Shown: piece by piece, positions 55,869-64,000 of the stretch
Numbering within the stretch: position 1 is the stretch's first letter
How the letters are laid out: each line of letters opens with the position of its first letter
Assembly (NCBI GenBank): GCA_034440635.1
Contig: JAOTON010002065.1
Span: 972,492-1,036,491, forward strand
Source: Lepas anatifera
Lineage: Eukaryota > Arthropoda > Thecostraca > Lepadidae
Reading direction: 5' to 3'
DNA length: 64,000 nucleotides
Notes under the pieces: generated by a model
What the model was told of the DNA's origin: nothing
Seen by the model: the letters and a program-made list of their open reading frames with translations, nothing else
Databases searched by the model: none
Made by a program: the position numbers and the translations under genes

Positions 55869-55876
55869 CTTCTACC

Positions 55877-56749
55877 CCTTTGAAACCAAGGAGAGGTTTA
55901 CGGAAACCTAAAATAACGCACGGGCCGCCAACCCCCAACCCCGTTCCTCGGATCATCCGAAAGAAGCAAATGTAACTTAAAGGGTCAGTTTGCCACAGAT
56001 CCCTTAGCAAAAATAATAATAATGACAAATGAGAAATAGCCAGGCCCATTCAGTGCTTCCGGTTGTTCGGGTCTGGGTGAGAGCCCCCGCCCGGCTGAGA
56101 TCACCAAGCACGCCTCTCCTGCGGTGTCTCCCCTGCCAAGCATCGCTTACACACCAAGGTCATGGGCCGGAGAGGGTGTGATTAGATCATTAGGCGTGCC
56201 GATACGCTGATGCATACGGGCACAGGATGTCGACCATTGGCTGCGCTCCCGGGACGCGATCTGCCCACCAAATGATACCAAGGTGGGGGCCGTTCTATGC
56301 AGATTCCCCGCCATCTGTCAGCCTCAATGGGGTCCGTGACACAGCGGCGAGCCCGTTACTGTCGCTACGCACGTCAAAGAGAGACCTGCCGGTGCTCAGC
56401 CATCCCCCACACCTGGAATCTTCACAACAAACTCCCGCTGGACAACGGTCTTAGAGTTGCAAGACTTAGCGCGTTTATGTCGCCACTATGCAGCAGCTTT
56501 CGAAACGACCAGCTGAAGCGTTCAGTTCTAAAATAGTGCCTGATCATCTGTCGCTGGACGCTCCTTGTGCTCGTAGCATCGGCTTCTTAGCAAGTGCTTA
56601 TGGCAATATCACTGAAGTAAACGGAATCACAGCGCCTCGGCAGTTCAGATAATACTTAAATCAGGTACTGGGAGATCATTCAATTTGAGGGGCCAGCTGA
56701 GCTAAGCCGCCAAACAGCGAGAGCCTTTGACACGGATTATTTAGGTTTG
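55877..56749. other. Intronic sequence without recognised elements
   Basis: No gene or repeat recognised. 56070-56170 is GC-rich. Open frames at 56227-56536 have no known motif. Confidence 0.4.
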
Positions 56750-56995
56750 GAAGGCACAAGCCTCACAACATGATTTTTGCATAGCCATAAGTGTCTTATA
56801 GGCAGCAAAGTGAGGGCACTAGCCAATATTGAACCTACTGCTGACAAAAAGTTCCCCTCTAGAACCAAATATGCATCGAACTTGGGCCCACCGTTGCTTT
56901 TTCGCGTAGGCTGGTAACAGTTATTTTCAGATTGTATCCCCATTTGACAGAAATTCAGATTTTTCTATAAGAAGTGGGGGATGGCAACCCTCCCC
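56750..56995 (-). mobile_element. Degraded MITE copy, GCGTCGCCACCGG family, inverted
   Basis: Complement of the family blocks: CTGACAAAAAGTTCCCCTCT, AGAACCAAATAT and CATTTGACAGAAATTCAG correspond to ATATTTGGTTCTAG..., TTGTCAGCA and TCAGTCAAAT in the 3455 and 55623 copies. Termini eroded. Confidence 0.55.
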
Positions 56996-57550
56996 CGTCT
57001 CTGTTCTGATACTTCTATGCATAACTGGCAGCAGTCTCAACACAGATTGCGAGATGACAGTGACCCGATAGAGCCACAGTACACCCTTTAAAAGGATCAT
57101 AATGACACTCTGGAGGATTCAAACATATATTGAAAGCTTCAGTCAACCATGCTGCAGGACCGATAATCAGGAAATGCGATTTGTGGTTAAAATTTTAAAG
57201 GCGTTCAACAGAAGGTATACGGAGGCGGGTGTTGAGGCCAGAGGTCAGAGCCAGGTGGATGTTTCGCCTCCCACAGAGTTTATATTGCACTGTTAGTATC
57301 GATCTATTCTCGACTATCTGGATTGAAAAGACATCGCAAGCCATGAAAACTTGACCTGTATACCACAGGGCATCCTTTGAGATGAATCCGCACCAGTCCG
57401 AATAAGTTTTTTTCTGTTTTTATCATCATGTTTCTCACAATAGCCTGCTGATGTCACTCGCATCAGCAGTACTCTTAACCTCAGGCGTTTAGCCTGCTCC
57501 CTCAATAAACGAATCGATACGGCACGCGCGCAGGTCCCCGGAGCACTCAC

Positions 57551-57735
57551 CCGGTTGTGTGAGGCGCACGTCCAAGATCTTGTCCACCTGTGAGTTGTAG
57601 GCGGTGATGTGGAAGACATAGCTGGGCGAGTCCTGGATGCAGGTCAGACTGACTGGCACCAGATCCTCGGAGATCTGCTGCCACTTGACCGTGCCCGACC
57701 CGGTGGAGGACACGTGGAACACCTCGGCCCAGAGC
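57551..57735 (-). CDS. sif: Still life (SIF/TIAM-type Rac GEF) exon, first half of the WH1-like region
   Basis: A 185-nt minus-strand exon carrying 61 full codons, from LWAEVFHVSSTGSGTVKWQQ through ISEDLVPVSLTCIQDS and VFHITAYNSQVDK to ILDVRLTQP. It encodes the start of the N-terminal WH1/EVH1-like domain of the SIF Rac exchange factor, upstream of the PH, Ras-binding, PDZ and DH modules of the family. The acceptor CTGCCGCAG lies just above 57735 and the donor GTGAGTGCTC just below 57551; both are consensus. The first base completes a codon from an upstream exon not in the window, and the last G starts the Gly codon completed at 43242. No stops or indels occur. The identification rests on remembered near-identity to arthropod SIF over 100 residues across the two exons. 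Confidence 0.94.
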
Positions 57736-59099
57736 CTGCGGCAGAGGGGGCGCCACCGTCAGCGCCCATCGCCAGCCACACTCGCGCAGACAGCGGTGAC
57801 GTCAAGGTGGCGATCTACTAACTATTTGATTGAGTTTGGTAATAGTTGTTGCGGGTCTGAAACAGCAATAGAACTATGAATGAGCGAATGAATGAATGAA
57901 TGAAAGTACAAATAAACACACAGTGTTCACCATGTCTGGTCAGTGGAGGTGCAGATGCTGCTGATGCAGAAGAATGCGAGAATAACTGAACATCAAGTGA
58001 TTCTGGAGAGACTCAGCCAGGGTGCAACGGAGACGAAGCGTGATTTAGTGTGTGCTGGGGTCGCCGAGCACCGTACTCTCGCGATAAATATGGGACAAGA
58101 TTTCAGCTTCCATCTCGTCACGTCCCATTCAAATCTGTCCCGTCCGATTTATTTCCCGAAACTGTTGTAATAAATATGGGGTCATATTGTTCCAGTTCAT
58201 ATTTTCCTCTGACATTTACAAAAAAAACATCCGGTTCCGTCTCAGACTATAAATGAAACTCAGCTGACAATTCCGTCCCATATCGTCCCATATTGTCCCA
58301 TGATTATTGTCCCGCTTACCCTCCCATGCACCCCTTTACTGGGTTCAGAGAACGCTGATGCATAACGACCATGAGAAAACACGAATCACAGCTCTCCATT
58401 ATGGGTTGGCATGAAGTTAGTAAGTAGACTTACCCACTATTCTAAATTCACCGAGTTCCTCAACAAAGCAACAATCACCATTCCAAAAGGAAAAGGTAAC
58501 GTGCATCTTCAGAATACCACCCGGGTGCCTCAGCAAGAACAGACACCAGCCAGCCATAACTCGGAAGTCACGTGGGGAGTCGGGACTCTCGACAGCAGTG
58601 GAGCGATGACGACCAGCGTGCCAAACGGCTCCTGGAGAGCTCAGGTTTAAAGGGAAGGTGGCACCTTCATAACGTAACTCTAATTAACTGAGATAGCCAA
58701 GTTGTAAAGCAAGTCGGAAAACTCGGTACTCAATATATAATTTGCCTTGGAACACAAGATTTCCGTAGAAAAAGCTAAAACCTACCTGCAATGTACCCCT
58801 CATGTACCCTTACCAGCAGGCCACAGTTGTCATGGCTGTTGGTGTGACGACATATGCTGACGTCACGGTGAGCATCAGGCAATCGAAGGCCTTGAAGCGT
58901 TTCGAGTATGGTAGTGGCTGCCAGATCATGGCATCATCCACATCCACAGGCAGATATTTGTTCTTCCCCCAGAGGAGCATTTTAAAAATCCAAATATTGA
59001 GCTTATTGTACATTTTTCAGATAAATCATGAGTGGTTTCATTATTTTCGGCTAAAAGTACGCCTAATTACACTAAATTATTGTTGTTGTTCAACCCTCC
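57736..59099. other. Unassigned, presumed upstream intron
   Basis: Contains a GAAT tetranucleotide array at about 57878-57905 and a cluster of CGTCCCAT and ATTGTCCCAT words at 58115-58315 (at least six). No exon of the host gene recognised. Confidence 0.45.
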
Positions 59100-59394
59100 T
59101 TGACACGCGCAGTGGCGAGGGGTCTGGCGTCAACGTGCAGTGGAGGGGGGATCATACAGAGCCTCCTTGAGATCTCGAAAACCAAAGGGTTGGAAAGCCC
59201 TCGTATGGGGGTGTGTGGGGGCGATGGTGATATAAATGATGGCTTTCGCTTCATTGACCTGACTCACTATCTTCAAGGTAAAACCAGATCGCGACGGTCA
59301 AGTATGGGCCGTGATGGAGACCTATTGGGAAATGCCGGAAATACGTGAAAAAAATACACTAAAAGCGGACTAAAGTCATAGACATGCTGTTCCG

Positions 59395-60157
59395 GAGGAT
59401 TTAATGGTTTGTATTGTGTAAAGCAGGGCGGCAACATTTCACCGATACTTTTTTCTGCTCATATTGATGACCTATTAAAGGAAAACAGGCAGTCTGGTAT
59501 TGGATGTCAAATAGGTTCAGTCGCTACTAATGTGATAGCGTATGATGACGACATTGTTCTGCTTATTCCCACTCGGAAAGGCATTCGGTTGTTGGTGAAT
59601 ATGTCTGTTAAGTTTGCAGTAAGGCGTGACATCAAGTTTAACCCACATAAATCTGTCCCTATGCTAATATCATCGGTCAACAACCTCCTTGTTATCATAT
59701 CATATCATATTAACATCATAGTTATCATCATCATAGTCACACAGTATGCTAAGCTTATGGCGCATATACCATTGACATATTGCAGGCTAAAAAAGAAGAT
59801 TATGCTGTTCAAATTATTGTCGAAAAGCACCAATAGCATCATTAATGTCTTGAATAAAATTGAGGTTTTCACAACTGGACCGTTTGCCAAGGAGCATTTG
59901 GAGCTCAGAAGTAAATATGGAATAATAAATTAAGACCTCTATTCTCGTTCTAGTAGTGGACTGAAAACTCTTTCAAAGGTGTATACGCCTTGTGGCCGTC
60001 AGACAAGTTGTATCATAGTGTGTGTGTGAAGTGTATGAGTTTATGCATGACTGTGGATATGTGCATGCTATCAAATGTATGTGACTGGATATGTGACTGT
60101 GATATTTGGATATTCGTACATTGAATGTACGAAATAAAGTGTTATCATTATCATTAT
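59395..60157 (+). mobile_element. LINE fragment with reverse-transcriptase core
   Basis: A plus-strand frame (59409-59933) shows the RT signature VKQGGNISPILF, HIDDLL, SGIGCQIG, then AYDDDIVLL, and FNPHKS. The catalytic Asp pair is kept, but the preceding Ala of the usual AYADD box is Asp. After about 59690 low-complexity ATCATATCAT replaces part of the protein. The 3' end is AATAAAGTG with TTATCATTATCATTATC. Both ends of the full element and most of the protein are missing, so it is a dead, internally deleted copy. Confidence 0.8.
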
Positions 60158-60299
60158 ACAAGCAAGGCCCCCAACAGTGTTTCTGAACTCTTGAGGGCAA
60201 GGCCATCCAAGGTCAATGACCTATGTTGTAACAATATGATAAATTCGCAACAATGTACAATTTAACTGGCACTATAGCAGACTTTGGGCGGGAATTGAT

Positions 60300-60490
60300 G
60301 GTTTTACCTTGAAAAAGACCTTCTACATTGACCTTTCACTTTGACCTTGACCTTAATCTTGACATTGACCTTGAATAGCCCTAACTATGAAGTCATAGCA
60401 TAGCACACTTCATACTGAATAATTCCATCTGATCAGAATAATAGGGTCAATGACCTTGACCTTCATGTGGGTTGACCTTAACGTATAATC
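60300..60490. repeat. TGACCTT-rich segment
   Basis: At least nine TGACCT or TTGACCTT words occur in 190 bp (for example CTTTGACCTTGACCTTAATC). They are part of the right half of the TTAA element and are the same half-site hexamer as in family 1. Confidence 0.65.
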
Positions 60491-60767
60491 TGATTATATG
60501 ACGTTATGACGTCACCACTCGGTCTACAGAGCAGGCGAACTGGTGCAACCGCGCGGTTAGTAAGACGGCCCCGAAATATAGGTCTGACTTTCAAAGAATA
60601 TAAGTCAAAACGTTAGGAACCGATTTTCAAAATTCCTTAGCCAATGGACGTGCTTGTGAATTCTTGCAAGAGTAGGCACGTGGCCTTTCCGGTGGCGAAC
60701 GGTTCCCTGGCCACCCCGGAAAAATAGGTGGGGGCATTTTAGTACCACCTCCACTGCGCGTGTTAAA

Positions 60768-63758
60768 CCCATGCAGTCACTTCTCTAAGACATGTAGCAT
60801 CGACACATGGCTATGTAAATTCTAACAACTCTTTAAAAAACATTCAACAGCGTCATGCTTCATTCGCAGAACAAAATGCACAAACAGTTTTCTGATCGCT
60901 AGGTTAAACACCACATTGCGCAGAGTTGCATGCTTTCTACCAGGCATAGAGGTAGGGTGACAGACACTGACACACGTTCAGAAGTAGACAGCAGCCCTCT
61001 TTGTCACAGCATCTTCGTGGGACTACCAAAATGTGTTTTTGCCGGCCACGCCAGGACTGGTCTGGAAACCCGATGTAAGATAAATTCTGGCGTATTTGGT
61101 AGTGGTAAACTCCAAACATCTGGAATTGAATTCCCTTTGCTTTTTCCACGAGCTTTTCTCGTGCATTTAGTTATATCTGGTGACTGTGTGCCAGGCGCTT
61201 CACATTCCGAAGGTGGGCTTTACGTATGGCTGGTTGATTTGTTCCCTTTTCTTTCCTCTGGTGTATTTTCTCTTTGAAGTTGATTTGGGATGATGCTAAT
61301 AATAATAATCATTCCCATAGCATTGGCTCTACCCGAGCGTTGGTATCAGTAGCGGCAACTTGGGTGATAGTAGTATTTCGTGCACAATACCTGTCATGTC
61401 GTAAGTGATACGATAGCTTCCAATGATTGAGGGTCAGGCATTCATTATGTCCGGGAGAAACCATGCTAAACGGCAAAAATTGTATTTCTTGCCGGCAACG
61501 AACTGGTCGGATCCGTCGCGGTAGTTTTTTATATATAGATGGCCCGGTTGGCATGCTTAACAAGGATGGTCAGTAAACCATCCGTAACGAGCAAAGGCAG
61601 CAACGTTGTTAAGGGCGTCGCCATTTATTTTTTCTACACTGGAAAGAGAATGTATGGATGCACGAATGCAAATGGAAACCAACTAAATCCAGCTTGTTGT
61701 ATGCTTAGCCATCCAGGCAGGGTACTGGAAAGTTTTACCGCATTTAACTGAGTTGCGGCCACACATAAATCACTAATGGATTTTTGTTCGTCCTCAAATC
61801 GACATTTTTCACTGATGTTATCATCAAAACACGCTTCAGAACACAATTAGGCAGTTTAAAGTGCAGGACAGCGCCCAATTTCCGAGAAGCAGGTCCTGTC
61901 CCCTTCCTTGCCCGTGCGTATCGGGGCACCCTACGGATGATGTTAAGTAGTTTGCATCTGGTTGTTTAACCACGCCAACAGTAGTGTGATAATTCCTCAT
62001 ATTTGATTTGCTCCTTTGCCCCAGAAAAAGTTTATATGTCCATTCAAGCCACGCTGGAAAGTGCCTGCCCCAATAATAGGCCCGGAAGGCACGTGCGTTA
62101 ATCGACGTCGTCGCACAAATAGGCCGTGACGAGGCTGGCGCACAGCCGCGCCGCGATCGCCGCGCGACTAATGGCGCCGCGAGACGGGCGTGACGCACCC
62201 CAGCCGAGGTGAAAAAGACAGCGACAAAACCACACATTTCGAGAATAGCCTGGTGGTGAATCATGGTCTGCCTAACAATAGCAAAACGAGCGCGTCAGAG
62301 AAATAATCAAACAGTGTAGGGCCGGCCGCCCAGGTGTGCCGACGTCAGAGGGCTTATCTATCGACGCAAATGCATCATTATCCCATTATTATAGCAGTAA
62401 TATTATCATCATATTACTCATATATTCGAAGACATATGATCGTCTAAATGTAAATTTGGAGTGGTCCTTTCCAGTAATGAGACTAAAACCAAAGTGAAAT
62501 CGCAGTGACGGTTGGTCGCGAAAAAAACATCCGAGAAAATGTTCGATACTTGCATAATTCCGAGACGAGATCGCGTTCGTAAGGATAATAGTAATACACA
62601 TCATGTATTCGTATAGCCTTAGCATGAAATGGCTCTTCCGGCGCACAACAATGAAAACACTATAGGAACTTGAAAAAAAGTATCAAGCAACACGTACCAG
62701 TTTGTTGTACAGCGGGTTTGAGTGCACACTATTCAGTTCTTATTTGTTGGTATTTTGCTATTTGGTTATTATTTTCCACATGGCCAACCCACAAGCCAGC
62801 GTCTAGCTAATTAACAATAAAGAAGTTGTAGGTAATACCGGTACAGAAAAGTTTTGGACTGGTTCAGGGCCTCAGTTGACAACGTATATACTGGCCTGTC
62901 TCCTCGAATCCCGGATATCAACTGCACCAAAATTATATATTCGGGCACAGTCCTTCGTCCGAATCAGGTGGCTCGCATCTCAAATTTCAGCCATAGTGTA
63001 GCCAGACCTCGAATTAAGCTTCATACAAATGCATTTTCGAATTTTTTGAATTTAATTTTTAAATTCTAATTCTTAAAAATTGGATGTGGTGACAATAAAC
63101 ATCGGGATACTCTAAGCTAAGGATTAAGTCTACAATGCAGCAAAACTAGACCAGGAGTTGAGTGACAGAATTTTCATTTTATGTCGCATGACGTTCGTGT
63201 CAGACCAGGCCTCCCACGCTGAGTGCCAATTCCCTTCGCAGGAAAGCATTAAAGGCGGGGATATCGTTTCAAAAAGACCGCATCACTCAAGCAAATGTGA
63301 AAACGGGACGTGCTCAGAACTTGGGTGCCATGCCCTTCCCGACCCCACTCCATACCACTGAGAATCCGCTAATGTCCACGCAGCAGGAGGCGCGCGGCAC
63401 GCCATCTGCCACTGACAGCAGGCTGGGGCAGGGGACGGCAGGCCGATCTCTCCACCTCTGCAGCTCCATCTGACTGCGCGCCGTGATGGTGATGGTGGTA
63501 ACTGGCAAAGGTCATAAGCGGCACGCCCACGACATAGAGCCCGCGCTCGGGACCAGGGTTGTCCCAGGAGTCACTGTGGGGCGGCGTTCGTAACACCACT
63601 ATATCCGCTACATTTTAATACAGAATTGTGTTGAAGCCCCTGGACATCTGAATGATCTTATTCGTCTCGGAAGCCAGTTCCAGCATTGATATACTGGAGC
63701 TACAAACAATCCCAAACCACTTACATTGTCTGTCAAGTTGATATACATATGTTTGCTC
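60768..63758. other. Unassigned, presumed upstream intron
   Basis: 3 kb with no recognised gene or mobile element. 62090-62220 is strongly CpG-rich (GCACAGCCGCGCCGCGATCG). 63370-63560 is GC-rich and open in several minus-strand frames (one includes SYHHHHHG), but no match to the expected SIF N-terminus or another family was seen. Confidence 0.4.
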
Positions 63759-64000
63759 TTAACCCTTCAACGCGTGGGGGTCCGTTCGGACCCCACCCCC
63801 TAGGTTTTTTGCAAATTATGCCGAGCCGATTTAAATGAGACGCGCGTCGCTCTGCAGGCCTGTAGGGTGATCGATTTGACAACTTATGACTAACAATTGA
63901 CATCAGGTCAAGTCAACAAAGGATGAAGTCATTTCTAAACACATGTAAGGCGATTCTGCTCTTTTAACACGCGCATTGACGGGGGCGGGTACCCGCCACC
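63759..64000 (+). mobile_element. TTAA-type element start, cut by window end
   Basis: TTAA followed by CCCTTCAACGCGTGGGGG, then a hairpin GGGGTCCG-TT-CGGACCCC at about 63779-63796. GAGCCGATTTAAATGAGACG and CAGGTCAAGTCAAC follow, shared with 32890-33340. A family-1 element begins inside it. Confidence 0.6.
63964..64000 (+). mobile_element. TTAA-flanked element, family 1, copy C (start only)
   Basis: TTAA then CACGCGCATTGACGGGGG and GCGGGTACCCGCC, identical to the starts of copies A and B apart from one change in the 16-mer palindrome. The window ends 37 bp into it. Confidence 0.85.

Larger units (their letters stand above)
43243..57550 (-). other. sif: sif intron, 14.3 kb
   Basis: Phase-1 intron, GTGAGTGCTC at its 5' end (57550 downwards) and TGTCGGCAG at its 3' end (up to 43243). 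It is populated by a TTAA element with a LINE inside it, at least six MITEs, a 169-bp tandem duplication and a TA microsatellite. Such length implies a genome with abundant intronic transposons. No other gene was recognised within it. Confidence 0.88.
59100..60767. mobile_element. TTAA-type element with nested LINE
   Basis: Left end TTGA then CACGCGCAGTGG (59100-59115); right end CCACTGCGCGTG then TTAA (60752-60767): perfect 12-bp inverted termini beginning CACGCGCA, as in family 1. Internal GAGATCTCGAAAACC near 59170 matches the complement of the subterminal block in 16232 and 30368. The right half is rich in TGACCTT. A LINE fragment occupies 59395-60157. Confidence 0.7.

Noticed and set aside
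57547..57879. Several open frames overlapping the first sif exon in other frames and on the plus strand
   Set aside because: Shadows of the conserved exon; none has a recognisable peptide.

Overview
The window reads as one stretch of a large, repeat-rich animal nuclear genome. There are no operons, no dense gene packing and no long open frames. Two short, highly conserved, GC-rich coding exons with consensus GT/AG splice sites lie 14.3 kb apart on the minus strand. Their peptides join in phase (57551-57735, then 43124-43242) and match what I remember of the N-terminal WH1/EVH1-like region of Still life (SIF), the invertebrate TIAM-family Rac guanine-nucleotide exchange factor. This points to an arthropod or a close relative; the species cannot be told from the sequence. 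Most of the window is therefore probably intron of sif: 43243-57550 with good confidence, and the two flanks by inference. The first coding exon and the PH, RBD, PDZ and DH exons were not found and probably lie outside.

Almost everything else recognisable is transposable-element DNA. (1) A superfamily of TTAA-flanked inverted-repeat elements (16232-17072, 20339-23384 with an inner 21503-22229, 30368-31221, 33461-35432 with an inner 33967-34946, 44276-45838, 59100-60767, and two starts at 63759 and 63964). Most copies carry dense AGGTCA/TGACCT hexamers, the nuclear-receptor half-site sequence, and six copies carry a small GC-rich hairpin next to TACTTGG. (2) Several families of non-autonomous hAT-like elements with 8-bp target duplications: 8026, 10437, 17695, 24312, 28098, 36717, 48507, 52389, 54540, 55073, 55623. 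(3) A decayed pogo/Tigger-like transposon with a psq-type helix-turn-helix and a DDE domain (25381-27028); its far terminus may be at 36394-36605. (4) tRNA-derived SINEs, two with perfect 13-bp target duplications (2923-3112, 31434-31614). (5) Truncated LINE fragments at 38935-39460, 45240-45812 and 59395-60157, the last two nested inside TTAA elements.

Layout. 1-16 kb is mostly unassigned sequence with scattered MITEs and one young SINE. 16-36.6 kb is the densest transposon region: TTAA elements, a 3.3-kb near-palindrome, a 2.1-kb hAT element, pogo and SINEs. 36.7-43.1 kb has a degenerate minisatellite and a LINE 3' end. 43.1-57.7 kb is the sif exon-intron-exon unit, its intron filled with nested elements. 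57.7-64 kb is upstream intron with a LINE inside a TTAA element and two further TTAA-element starts at the window edge.

The most unusual signal is the TTAA superfamily. It combines heavy enrichment for nuclear-receptor half-sites, a hairpin that keeps its pairing while its sequence changes, self-nesting at TTAA demonstrated by a paralogous empty site, and a three-level concentric palindrome. All counts and alignments were made by eye; no database was searched.
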